64,000 bases of DNA from Fidelibacterota bacterium (GTDB taxonomy: Bacteria; Fidelibacterota; UBA8477; JABMPR01): positions 33,566 to 97,565 of the forward strand of contig JABHBL010000037.1 of assembly GCA_018673925.1 (NCBI GenBank), read 5' to 3'. Each line of letters starts with the position of its first letter. The first letter of the stretch is position 1. Below are positions 54,526 to 62,783 of the stretch, one piece after another. The notes below the pieces were generated by a model that searched no databases, was not told where the DNA came from, and was given only the letters and a program-made list of their open reading frames with translations. The position numbers were made by a program, and so were the translations under genes.

Positions 54526-55554
54526 ATGTTCATGAAAAGACAATTACCAATTGCTATTGCTGCAATTATTGGTTTTCTAACACTCTTTGGCTGGTTCGTT
54601 GATGAACCAAATATCAAATCATTCGTGGATGATGATGCGACGCAATGGTTTGACATTCTAGCCAGTTTCGCAATATTTTTAGGTGCATTGAACCTCTTGA
54701 AATTGCAAGCTTTGAAGATAATAAAAAAACAAAAGGGTTGGCCTTATGCAGCCCTGGCAATCGTCGGATTTACATTTTCATTCACAGCAGGCTTTATCTT
54801 GCTGGGATCATACAACGTTGAGATCAGTCAATACGATGATCCAGCCAAGGTGGCCACCGTATTGGCCAGTGAAATCAATCTTGATGAAAAAAGCGCTGAA
54901 AACATTCTAATAGCTATGCCTGAAGGGGATACCTACACCATTGATACGCCCTATTTCACAAAAAGTGGAGCTGACGATGTAGTTGAAAAGATCAACGCTG
55001 CTGGCGGAACTGCGAACATGCGGGCTACAGAATGGGGATCTCATATTTCCACACGAGGCTCACTGTTTAACTGGATGTTCAGATTTATTTTTACGCCACT
55101 TTCTGCAACTATGTTCGCGCTGCTGGCTTTCTTTGTGGCCTCGGCATCTTACCGAGCCTTCAAGATTCGCAATTTTGAAGCCACACTTCTCCTCATTTCA
55201 GGAATTATTATCATGCTAGGGCGTGTGCCTATAGGTGGCAACATTTCTTCCTGGTTCATTATGTACATTATCGTACTCAGCCTATCAGCAGGTGTCAATA
55301 CCTGGTTCAAGAATCGCAAATATACACTTGCCAGTGTGATTGGTGGGATCCTTATCGTGACGATTGCCGGAATGATTACGGGGTGGCCTGTGGATCAACC
55401 AGCTATCTTTTATCTTCCAGTGCTTCAGGATTGGATTTATAACGTGCCCAATGTAGCAGGCGCCCGTGCCATCATGATTGGTATTGGTCTTGGAATATTC
55501 GCAACTTCAATACGCTATATCCTGGGTATTGAAAAATCATATATCGGAGAATGA
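54526..55554 (+). CDS. Polytopic membrane protein with an L7/L12-like soluble insert
   Basis: The 342-residue protein has three N-terminal helices (about residues 9-28, 41-60 and 72-95), a soluble insert of about 75 residues, then five C-terminal helices beginning MFRFIFTPLSATMFALLAFF. The insert (residues 115-165) reads ASEINLDEKSAENILIAMPEG, then SGADDVVEKINAAGGTANM. Its layout resembles the alpha/beta C-terminal domain of ribosomal protein L7/L12 and ClpS-type folds. AGGAGGTTATCC precedes the ATG. No family is recognised. Its stop overlaps the next gene start. Confidence 0.72.
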   Translation: MFMKRQLPIAIAAIIGFLTLFGWFVDEPNIKSFVDDDATQWFDILASFAIFLGALNLLKLQALKIIKKQKGWPYAALAIVGFTFSFTAGFILLGSYNVEISQYDDPAKVATVLASEINLDEKSAENILIAMPEGDTYTIDTPYFTKSGADDVVEKINAAGGTANMRATEWGSHISTRGSLFNWMFRFIFTPLSATMFALLAFFVASASYRAFKIRNFEATLLLISGIIIMLGRVPIGGNISSWFIMYIIVLSLSAGVNTWFKNRKYTLASVIGGILIVTIAGMITGWPVDQPAIFYLPVLQDWIYNVPNVAGARAIMIGIGLGIFATSIRYILGIEKSYIGE

Positions 55555-56402
55555 TCATGGAAAAATTCTTAGATTTTATCGTTCGTGCCGGTAGCCTTGA
55601 TAGACGCTATATCTTTGTGGTGATTGCCCTGGTGGTAATGTTACCTCTTTTCTTCCCACTGAATCTACCTATTCGACCAACGGTATCCTCTCAAACTATT
55701 TATGATACGGTTGAGAAGTTGGAATCAGGAGACAAGGCACTCGTATCATTTGAATATGGTCCTAGCACTAAACCTGAAATTCATCCCATGGCAATTGCCT
55801 TGCTCAGACACCTATTTGAGAAGGATGTGAAAGTTTACATCACCTGTCTGTGGCCAGATGGTCAATTCATGGCCATGGAAGCAATACAGCAAGTGGCAGT
55901 AAATCAGTACCAAAAAGTTTATGGTGAAGACTATGTACTTTTGGGTTTTCGCCCTGGGAATGAGGCTGTTATCAAAGGTCTCGTTAGTAATTTTCGGAAA
56001 GTCTATACTGTAGATGCTCAAGGAAATTTTCTTGATGACATTCCCATGATGAATGGAATTAACAAGGTTGCTGATTTTGACTACCTCTTTTCTGCTTCTG
56101 CAGGTTATCCAGGAACGGTGGAGTGGGTACAGTATGCTGCGGATCCAACTGGAGTTACCATGGGAACCGGGACGACTTCAATTCAAGTGAATGAAGTTAT
56201 GCCTTATGTCCAGGCTGGTCAAATCAAAGGAATTCTAGGTGGGATGCCTGGAGCTGCAGAGTATGAAAAGCTCATTGGACAGCCAGGGATTGGAACCAGT
56301 GGTATGGATGCACAATCCGTTGCGCACATTGTCATCGTTGGGTTCATCATTTTCGGAAACATCTCGTTCTTTGTTGAACGCAGACGTTCCAAGAAATATT
56401 AG
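55551..56402 (+). CDS. Membrane protein with a central Rossmann-like domain
   Basis: The 283-residue protein has one N-terminal helix (YIFVVIALVVMLPLFFPL) and one C-terminal helix (AHIVIVGFIIFGNISFFV), enclosing about 210 residues of mixed alpha/beta sequence. These include DKALVSFEYGPSTKPEIHPMAIALLRHLFEKDVKVYITCLW and GKIKGILGGMPGAAEYE-like text (here GQIKGILGGMPGAAEYEKL). The layout parallels the DUF6754-like protein two genes upstream. The start overlaps the previous stop by 4 bases (ATGA). I do not recognise the family. The central domain probably faces the same compartment as that of its parallel neighbour. Confidence 0.72.
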   Translation: MIMEKFLDFIVRAGSLDRRYIFVVIALVVMLPLFFPLNLPIRPTVSSQTIYDTVEKLESGDKALVSFEYGPSTKPEIHPMAIALLRHLFEKDVKVYITCLWPDGQFMAMEAIQQVAVNQYQKVYGEDYVLLGFRPGNEAVIKGLVSNFRKVYTVDAQGNFLDDIPMMNGINKVADFDYLFSASAGYPGTVEWVQYAADPTGVTMGTGTTSIQVNEVMPYVQAGQIKGILGGMPGAAEYEKLIGQPGIGTSGMDAQSVAHIVIVGFIIFGNISFFVERRRSKKY

Positions 56403-56413
56403 GAGGTTGAATA

Positions 56414-57256
56414 ATGAACGGTTCTGAAATTTTTGGAGCGTGGGTCGCTGTTTTTCTGACCCTGGGCATATTCTCCTACTTATATAAAGATAATCCCTTT
56501 TACAAAATAGCTGAACATGTATTTGTAGGTGTTTCTGCAGGTTACTGGATGTCCATGTTTTTCTGGACACAGATCCAACCAAATCTGTTCGGCCGACTTT
56601 GGCCAGTGCCTGAAGGCGCCATTTCTGGTTTTTTCATGCGCACCTGGTACGGTATTTATAATTTTTTTGGCGTCCTTTTACCAAGCGTATTTCCAGATGG
56701 AGGTATCGATAAGGGACACGGGACCCATCCGCACTTCATTTATATCATCCCTTTTATTTTAGGAGTGATGATGCTTTTGAGTGTGGTCTCTAAATGGAGC
56801 TGGTTTGCCCGATTAGGTATTGCCTATACTGTTGGAATGGCTGCGGGTCTTAGAGCTTATGCATTTTTAAATTCAAATGTACTGGTCCAGCTAAAGGGAT
56901 CTGCGGTTTCATTCGTTGGATTGGACTGGTTCAGTCTTACAGATGCCAGTATTATCAACAACGTGATCATTTTGATAGGTACAATCACGGGTTTGCTATA
57001 TTTCTACTTCTCAAAGGAGCATAAAGGCACTTTTGGGAAAGTAACCCGAGTTGGAATTTATTTTCTCATGATCAGCTTTGGAGCTTCATTTGGTTTTGCT
57101 GTCATGGGCCGTATCTCACTCTTGATTGGTCGATTTACAGATCTCATTACCTATGGTAGCTCAACTTATAACTATGCGTCACTCTGGGTACTTCTGCTGA
57201 TGATTGGCTTGTTGGCCGTATGGACCTTTAAAGGTGATAAGAAGGTGGCAAGCTAA
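56414..57256 (+). CDS. Polytopic membrane protein of the MutL/DUF6754 cluster
   Basis: The 280-residue protein has seven or eight predicted helices and little soluble sequence. The segment NPFYKIAEHVFVGVSAGYWMSMFFW near the N-terminus carries an acidic-His pair within the membrane-proximal region. Another conserved-looking segment is ARLGIAYTVGMAAGLRAYAFLNSNVLVQL. AGGAGGTTGAATA precedes the ATG. Function is unknown. It is the last of the consecutive membrane-protein genes before the ABC exporter pair. Confidence 0.74.
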   Translation: MNGSEIFGAWVAVFLTLGIFSYLYKDNPFYKIAEHVFVGVSAGYWMSMFFWTQIQPNLFGRLWPVPEGAISGFFMRTWYGIYNFFGVLLPSVFPDGGIDKGHGTHPHFIYIIPFILGVMMLLSVVSKWSWFARLGIAYTVGMAAGLRAYAFLNSNVLVQLKGSAVSFVGLDWFSLTDASIINNVIILIGTITGLLYFYFSKEHKGTFGKVTRVGIYFLMISFGASFGFAVMGRISLLIGRFTDLITYGSSTYNYASLWVLLLMIGLLAVWTFKGDKKVAS

Positions 57257-57300
57257 GCCACGAGCAATTTTAAACGTTTTTGTAGGGAGAAAAGGCTGAT

Positions 57301-58227
57301 ATGGCCGTTTCAATTACGCTGAGAAATATCATCAAGAAATATGATGAGAAGGCAGCATTAAATAATGTAACCCTGGGTGTTGAAAAAGGGCATATCCATG
57401 CTCTGATAGGGACAACAGGTTCAGGCAAGTCGACCTTGCTGAGAGTGATAGCAACTTTGTGTGCCCCAACACTTGGCTCAGGCTATATCAACGGTCTCAA
57501 TCTGGGGGCCAGACAGAATCAAATTCGCCACCAGATTGGCTATATGTCTCAGGACAGCCGTTTTGAACAATCAATGACTTTGATGGAGAACCTGACGCTG
57601 CACGGTAAATTGCATGGAATCGCTCAGGCAGATCTGATAAATCGCATCTCTGGATTTGTCCGGCGTTTTGAAGTGTCTGATAGTCTGCATGCTTTCCCCA
57701 GAGAAGTGAGCTATGGTACCCGCAGGAAAATGGAGTTTATACGCGCAGTATTGCACAATCCATCTATTCTCTTGCTTGATGAACCGACAGCTTCACTTGA
57801 TCAAAGTTGTAAGGAACTCATGGAAGCCTTTCTCCGTGAACAAAAGCTAAGATTCACCACTGTCATGGTTTCCAGTAACATTGATCAGGTTGAGCGGATT
57901 GCCGATAGAATCTCCATTCTCGATGATGGCCGTCTGGTAGCTGATGGAACCCTGAAAGAGTTAAAAGAGACAGAACGGGAAAACCGTATTCTAGACCTCA
58001 TTTTGTCAGAAACACATGAAAGGGATTTTAATATCCTCGATGCATCGCCCCATGTGGTCTCCTATACAGTACAGGGGAATCACTATGAAATAATTACAGA
58101 AGTAGATATCCCACCGGAGAAAATTACTGCCCTCTTTCACGAGAGAGTTGTCGAGGCCACACCTCGCTTACCTGCACTGTCCGATATATTCAAACGGATG
58201 ATCAGGGTGGAGGCTCTGCATGAATAA
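57301..58227 (+). CDS. ABC transporter ATP-binding protein of an ABC-2 exporter
   Basis: The 308-residue ATPase has Walker A IGTTGSGKSTLLRV (about residues 37-50), Q-loop GYMSQDSRFEQSMTLMENL, signature region REVSYGTRRKMEFIRAV, Walker B ILLLDEPTASLD, and a C-terminal extension of about 85 residues. The signature SYGTR departs from LSGGQ, as is common in CcmA/DrrA-type exporters. AGGGAG precedes the ATG. It lies 44 bases after the membrane-protein run and overlaps the permease gene by 8 bases. The cargo is unknown. Confidence 0.93.
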   Translation: MAVSITLRNIIKKYDEKAALNNVTLGVEKGHIHALIGTTGSGKSTLLRVIATLCAPTLGSGYINGLNLGARQNQIRHQIGYMSQDSRFEQSMTLMENLTLHGKLHGIAQADLINRISGFVRRFEVSDSLHAFPREVSYGTRRKMEFIRAVLHNPSILLLDEPTASLDQSCKELMEAFLREQKLRFTTVMVSSNIDQVERIADRISILDDGRLVADGTLKELKETERENRILDLILSETHERDFNILDASPHVVSYTVQGNHYEIITEVDIPPEKITALFHERVVEATPRLPALSDIFKRMIRVEALHE

Positions 58228-58978
58228 TGTATTAGCAGCTCTCTGGCACCGCGAATTGACCATTTATAAGCGACAATTCACAACCATGGGTCTCATGCCT
58301 GTACTCACAGGATTGATCTTCTTTTTTATGTTTTTTCTGCCATACAAATCACTCTTGCCAAAAGCAGAGATGGTGGTTGTCATGCCAGCTCTGGTTCTTG
58401 ATTCGCTACTTTTGACACTTTTGATCACGATATATGAAACGACAGCACGCTTTTATTGGGAGACCCAGAGAAGCAATGGCATGGCCAGTCTGTATGAGAT
58501 GGGTCGTTTTCATCGACAACCCTCATTTTTTATTGCTCAGGGGATTATAAGTCTCACAAAAGGATTCACACATCTCGCAGTGGTTTGGGCTATCCTGGCC
58601 TTTGTTACAGAGATGTCTTTTTCAGCTATAAATTTTCAGGCAAGTATTGTTTTCATTCTTCTGGGTGCACTCCAAATTGTGGCCTTAAGTAAGATAATTG
58701 GTCTGCTTGCAAAGCATGTTGACAGCCTCAGTAAGCTGCTTTACATCGGGCTTCTTCCCATCATGATGATTAGTGGATTGTTCCTTACCAAAGGGGCACC
58801 CATGGACAAATTCGCCGAAATCGCCTTCTACTTGCCTCCATACAATTGGATGGCCGGTCTTGATATTGCCTTCCTCAATGGATTGATAGATTATGGTTTT
58901 TTACTTGTCTGTTTAATTGAGACAGCCTTCCTCATATGGCTTTCAGCAACGTTTTTCCACCTGGATGGAGATAGTTGA
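58220..58978 (+). CDS. ABC-2 type exporter permease
   Basis: The 252-residue protein starts MNNVLAALWHRELTIYKRQF, the usual cytoplasmic entry to an ABC-2 permease, and has six membrane segments including LTGLIFFFMFFLPY and LGALQIVALSKIIGLLA. The C-terminal part has FAEIAFYLPPYNWMAGLDIAFLNG. It overlaps the ATPase gene. Its stop overlaps the TTG start of the next gene (TTGA). It is probably a homodimeric exporter for a lipid, polysaccharide or small molecule, but the substrate is not indicated. Confidence 0.88.
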   Translation: MNNVLAALWHRELTIYKRQFTTMGLMPVLTGLIFFFMFFLPYKSLLPKAEMVVVMPALVLDSLLLTLLITIYETTARFYWETQRSNGMASLYEMGRFHRQPSFFIAQGIISLTKGFTHLAVVWAILAFVTEMSFSAINFQASIVFILLGALQIVALSKIIGLLAKHVDSLSKLLYIGLLPIMMISGLFLTKGAPMDKFAEIAFYLPPYNWMAGLDIAFLNGLIDYGFLLVCLIETAFLIWLSATFFHLDGDS

Positions 58979-59451
58979 AAATCTATCTGGCTGGGGCAAT
59001 TGAAGCTGCTCCTGATGATGGAAAGACCTGGCGTGCTGAGATCGCACAATTTCTTGATAGTGAATTCAGTATCGATGTGTTTGACCCCTCTCAACACGAG
59101 CAGGATTTTCTGACTCCTGAAGAGAAAGATAACTTTAGACAGTGGAAAAGTGTTGATACTAAACGATTTAGGCCTGTTATCAAAAAAATTATTGATCGAG
59201 ATTTAGCTCAACTCCTGGGAAAATGTGATGCTGTAATCTGCTTGTGGGATGAGCACGTAATCCATGGAGGTGGGACTCACGGCGAGCTCACGCTGGCTTA
59301 TGAGCACAAGATGCCAGTTTATCTCGTGCTGGGTATGCCGCTGGAAAAAGTATCATCCTGGATCGTTGGATGCACAACCGAAATATTTTCAAATTTTGAA
59401 GAAATGAAGCAGTTCCTGCTCGAAAAGGGATTCAATAATAATATTGAATAA
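58975..59451 (+). CDS. Nucleoside 2-deoxyribosyltransferase-like protein
   Basis: The 158-residue protein starts at TTG 58975, which overlaps the permease stop. The sequence MKIYLAGAIEAAPDDGKTWRAEI, with IIDRDLAQLLGKCDAVICLWDEHVIHGGGTHGELTLAYEHKMPVYLVLG, matches the nucleoside 2-deoxyribosyltransferase-like / TIR-related Rossmann superfamily. The GGGTHGELTLAY segment corresponds to the G-T-x-x-E-x-x-x-A motif with the nucleophilic Glu. Coupling to an ABC exporter suggests a specific role, perhaps nucleotide signalling or salvage. That is inference. Confidence 0.8.
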   Translation: MKIYLAGAIEAAPDDGKTWRAEIAQFLDSEFSIDVFDPSQHEQDFLTPEEKDNFRQWKSVDTKRFRPVIKKIIDRDLAQLLGKCDAVICLWDEHVIHGGGTHGELTLAYEHKMPVYLVLGMPLEKVSSWIVGCTTEIFSNFEEMKQFLLEKGFNNNIE

Positions 59452-59473
59452 CTGCTTGACTTTCAAAAAAGAC

Positions 59474-59511
59474 CCCTTACCTTTTTGACGTTATCCTAAG
59501 GTGGGTAAGGG
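59474..59511 (+). terminator. Possible terminator after the deoxyribosyltransferase-like gene
   Basis: CCCTTACC pairs with GGTAAGGG across a 22-base loop and is followed by TTTT. The stem is good, but the loop is large and the T-tract short, so termination may be partial. Confidence 0.5.
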
Positions 59512-59520
59512 TTTTAGCCC

Positions 59521-59553
59521 ACTTGAGCCAATCCGCTGAGGTGCTGCTCAAGT
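59521..59553 (+). promoter_or_regulatory. Inverted repeat in the HU gene leader
   Basis: ACTTGAGC and GCTCAAGT form a perfect 8-base inverted repeat around a 17-base spacer, 49 bases upstream of the HU start codon. It may be a leader hairpin or an operator. HU genes are often autoregulated. Confidence 0.45.
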
Positions 59554-59601
59554 CAACTGAAACGAAATAAATCAAAAATACAAAAACAAGGAGGAAACAT
59601 T

Positions 59602-59874
59602 ATGAACAAAGCTGAATTGATTGCAAAGATTGCCGATGATGCAGGGATCTCTAAAGTACAGGCTGAAAAAGCACTTGGTGCATTTACAGGCGCTGTTACA
59701 GATTCATTAAAATCCGGCAACAAAATTGCTTTAGTTGGCTTCGGAACTTTCGATGTATCAGCTCGTGCAGCTAGAGTTGCTCGTAACCCTCGTACAGGTG
59801 AACCGATCAATGTTCCTGCAATGAACGTTCCTCGTTTTAAAGCTGGTAAAGGTTTGAAAGACTCCGTCAACTAG
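59602..59874 (+). CDS. hup: HU-family DNA-binding protein
   Basis: The 90-residue nucleoid protein starts MNKAELIAKIADDAGISKVQAEKAL and contains the HU signature VGFGTFDVSARAARVARNPRTGEPINVPA and the C-terminal PRFKAGKGLKDSV. It binds and bends DNA as a dimer. AAGGAGGAAACATT is a strong ribosome site, consistent with high expression. It is a single gene ended by a strong terminator. Confidence 0.97.
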   Translation: MNKAELIAKIADDAGISKVQAEKALGAFTGAVTDSLKSGNKIALVGFGTFDVSARAARVARNPRTGEPINVPAMNVPRFKAGKGLKDSVN

Positions 59875-59898
59875 AACTCTTTGCTATACATCAATTAG

Positions 59899-59929
59899 GA
59901 AAAGGGCGTGTTTATTCACGCCCTTTTTT
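59899..59929 (+). terminator. Intrinsic terminator after hup
   Basis: AAAAGGGCGTG, a 6-base loop (TTTATT), CACGCCC, then TTTTTT. The perfect GC-rich stem and T-tract make this a strong terminator, 25 bases after the hup stop. Confidence 0.93.
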
Positions 59930-59947
59930 GATTGGGAGAATCATCTT

Positions 59948-61024
59948 ATGGAAGCCATCTGTCAAGTTTCTCTTGAAGCCATTACTCAAAACTATACCTA
60001 TTTCCAAAAACGAGTACATCCAGCACAGGTCATCCCTGTCGTAAAGGCGAACGCCTATGGGCATGGAGCAACTGAGATCACACAGCATCTCCATACCAAA
60101 TTAGGCGTGGAAACTTTTGCTGTTGCCACAATCGAAGAGGCCCAGGAGCTAGCCGCTTTATTCCCTGAAATATCTATCTTAATTTTTAGTAGAGTATTTC
60201 CCTCAGAGCTTCACTCTGTACCAGAAAATGCCATTCTCACAGTAGGATCCATGGAAGATGCACAGGCCTTGTTAAACAGTGATGTGCCTAGGATAAGAGT
60301 TCATCTAAACATAAACACCGGGATGAACAGAATAGGTCTCTCTTCTCAAGAGGCCATAGAGCTCATATCCTCAAAAGATTCCCATCTGCAGATTGAAGGT
60401 GTCTATAGCCACTTCTCATCTTCCGATACGGTCTCAGAAATTGCATACACCAATCAAAACCGTGAGTTTCATGCCATAGCAGAAAAATTACTCACCATCG
60501 GATTTCAGGGAATGATTCATATAGCCAATAGTGCCGCTGGGTTACATGAGCAACAGAACCCATATGACGCCATTCGTCTTGGTATTGGATTATATGGTTA
60601 TGATACAACTCCTGATGGCGAGCATCAAGGCAGTCTGAAACCTGCAATGACCATAAAGGCACCCCTCATTCGGGTCGCTCGGATTCAAGCCAGCGAATCG
60701 GTGAGCTATGCTGAAAAATGGCAAACATCAATTGATACAAATATTGGAACGCTTCGCATTGGATATGCCGACGGTTACGTCCGAGCATTGACCAATAGGG
60801 GAGTCGTTTCACACCATGGCAAGATGTATCCAGTGGTTGGTACAGTGACCATGGATCATATTATGATTGACCTGGGAAATGATGAGCCACAGACCGGCGA
60901 CATGTTTGATGTGATGGGTGGCGAATTTCCCGAAGTTCAGGTCAATACCATTTCTAAAATTCTAGCGACAATACCTTATGAAATTTGTTGTGCGATTTCG
61001 CCTCGAGTGAAACGACAATATTAG
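59948..61024 (+). CDS. alr: Alanine racemase
   Basis: Alr interconverts L- and D-alanine with PLP and supplies D-Ala for the MurF substrate. The 358-residue protein has the PLP lysine in VIPVVKANAYGHGATE (Lys33), NINTGMNRIGL, VYSHFSSSD, ANSAAGL, and the C-terminal barrel with RIGYADGYVRAL, VGTVTMDHIMIDLG and the IPYEICCAISPRV end. The catalytic Tyr is probably in ESVSYAEKWQ. Length is normal. GGGAG stands 12 bases before the ATG. Confidence 0.96.
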   Translation: MEAICQVSLEAITQNYTYFQKRVHPAQVIPVVKANAYGHGATEITQHLHTKLGVETFAVATIEEAQELAALFPEISILIFSRVFPSELHSVPENAILTVGSMEDAQALLNSDVPRIRVHLNINTGMNRIGLSSQEAIELISSKDSHLQIEGVYSHFSSSDTVSEIAYTNQNREFHAIAEKLLTIGFQGMIHIANSAAGLHEQQNPYDAIRLGIGLYGYDTTPDGEHQGSLKPAMTIKAPLIRVARIQASESVSYAEKWQTSIDTNIGTLRIGYADGYVRALTNRGVVSHHGKMYPVVGTVTMDHIMIDLGNDEPQTGDMFDVMGGEFPEVQVNTISKILATIPYEICCAISPRVKRQY

Positions 61025-61319
61025 ACATATTTAGATCTAAACGCAGCTGTTATATTTCCTCCCGCAGATGCATGACTTCATCATTTAATTCCTGTGGAAA
61101 CAAGTAATTCAACCAAGTGAATCTACAAATCAATTGGTTTTCCAAAAATAATTAACCTGTTTGTTCACATATTTTACTAATTCGCTCCATCTGTCATAAA
61201 AAATGGTTGAATTTGCTGAAATATTTCTTAACTCCATGCCAGCATCAAGGTGAAGAAATGCCCGACTTTGATGGTCTTTTTATTATGCCTTCTGTCCAAG
61301 AATGCAAAAGGAGTTTAGC
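61025..61319 (+). other. Intergenic region between alr and the glycosyltransferase gene
   Basis: About 295 AT-rich bases with no credible ORF, tRNA or strong hairpin. The last part carries AAAAGGAG, the ribosome site of the following GTG-started gene. A promoter probably lies here, but I see no convincing -35/-10 pair. Confidence 0.45.
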
Positions 61320-62783
61320 GTGAATATTTTAGTGATTAGTGGAGAGCAAACCCACGAGCTCGTCGACTACGGAAAGACCTTTTCAGATTCCCGAATCGAT
61401 ATCGCTAACTCAGCAGATTTAACATCCAAATCATTAAGTGAAAAACTACTTAGCTTCGAAGGAGAGATGCTCCTTCTCATAGATGCACGTAGCGAAAATA
61501 TTGAATTCAAAAAATCTGCAGCTGAATTGTATAAACTGGTAGCAGAAACATCAGATGATTGGTCACTCATTTATGCAGACTATGAAGTTGATGATAATGG
61601 GCAGCTTAGTGATGAACACTTATTAGACCACCATATCGGTCGTGTCCGCGACAATACAGATTATGGCAAAGCCTGGATACTCAATCTTGAAAAACTGAAG
61701 GAAGTCCTTCCACTGGCTGATTCTACCAAACAGCATTTCTTTTATGAATTAAGACTGCGCCTCAGCGAAGTCGGAGAATTGGTGCACATTGCTAATCGCT
61801 ATGCTGGTGCGCCCTACCGAATCAACAAGGCTGTCGGGGAGCAGAACGTTTTTGATTATCTCCTGGCTAGCAAAGATTCACAACTAGAGCTAGAACAGAT
61901 TGTTACTGATCATCTAAAAAGAATTGGATCGTATCTCGCACCAGGGGCCAACTATTCTCCTGTCCCATACGCTAAAAAGCAATACGATTTAACTGCCAGC
62001 GTTATTATACCAGTAAACAATCGTCCTGAGTTTATTGGTGCAGCTATCGAATCAATCCTGGCGCAAACAATACAGGATATTGAAGTCATCGTCGTAGTGA
62101 ATGGTGGTGAGACAGATCCTACAGTTCCTGCAGTTCAGGAATATCTAGTTGGCGGAAGCAAATATGATGCTTCAAAACCTAGCGTTCAACTGGTTGTTCT
62201 TGATATTAATAATATCGGACTTTGTTTGAATGCAGGCTTGAGACGGGCAAAAGGAAAATTTTACGTTCAATTGGACTCTGATGATCAACTTATCGAAGAT
62301 GCGGTTGAAAAAGTTACCCAGGTCTACGAATCAGATGATACCATTGCCATGGTAATCGGTTCTTATGAAGTCTGGGAGAAAGATTCAGATTCTGGTGAGA
62401 TCACCCGTATGGATTCCATTCCAGTAGTGACTCATGATGAATGGACTGAAGAAAATGGTCGCAATAATTTATTACGAATCAATGGGGCTGGCGCGCCACG
62501 CTCATTCTACATTGAGGCTGCCAGGGACATTGGTTTCCTTGATATGAATACTTCGGCCTATGCCAGAAATTATGGTGAGGACTATGATTTTGTATCCCGT
62601 ATGAGCGAACACCATCGCATTGGTCGCGTTTGGGATCCAATCTATAAAGTTATCAGACACGGTGGAGGCACTGATCACAATATTGATCGTGCGACCGTAG
62701 ACCGGAATGACAATGCTAAAGATGAAATGCGTCGTGAAGCCATCTACAGACGTCAAATTATAAACGAGGTTGCAAATGGATGA
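61320..62783 (+). CDS. Family 2 glycosyltransferase with an N-terminal degenerate domain
   Basis: I place the start at GTG 61320, because AAAAGGAG lies 6 bases upstream. The ATG at 61302 in the track would put the ribosome site inside the gene. The product is 487 residues. The C-terminal half is a GT-A fold (TASVIIPVNNRPEFIGAAIESILAQTIQDIEVIVVVNGG, then FYVQLDSDDQLIEDA with the DxD-type metal motif). The N-terminal 220 residues (ILVISGEQTHEL, DDWSLIYADYEVDDNGQ) look like a reduced glycosyltransferase-like domain without obvious catalytic motifs. It overlaps the kinase-like gene that follows. The acceptor is unknown. Confidence 0.87.
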   Translation: MNILVISGEQTHELVDYGKTFSDSRIDIANSADLTSKSLSEKLLSFEGEMLLLIDARSENIEFKKSAAELYKLVAETSDDWSLIYADYEVDDNGQLSDEHLLDHHIGRVRDNTDYGKAWILNLEKLKEVLPLADSTKQHFFYELRLRLSEVGELVHIANRYAGAPYRINKAVGEQNVFDYLLASKDSQLELEQIVTDHLKRIGSYLAPGANYSPVPYAKKQYDLTASVIIPVNNRPEFIGAAIESILAQTIQDIEVIVVVNGGETDPTVPAVQEYLVGGSKYDASKPSVQLVVLDINNIGLCLNAGLRRAKGKFYVQLDSDDQLIEDAVEKVTQVYESDDTIAMVIGSYEVWEKDSDSGEITRMDSIPVVTHDEWTEENGRNNLLRINGAGAPRSFYIEAARDIGFLDMNTSAYARNYGEDYDFVSRMSEHHRIGRVWDPIYKVIRHGGGTDHNIDRATVDRNDNAKDEMRREAIYRRQIINEVANG

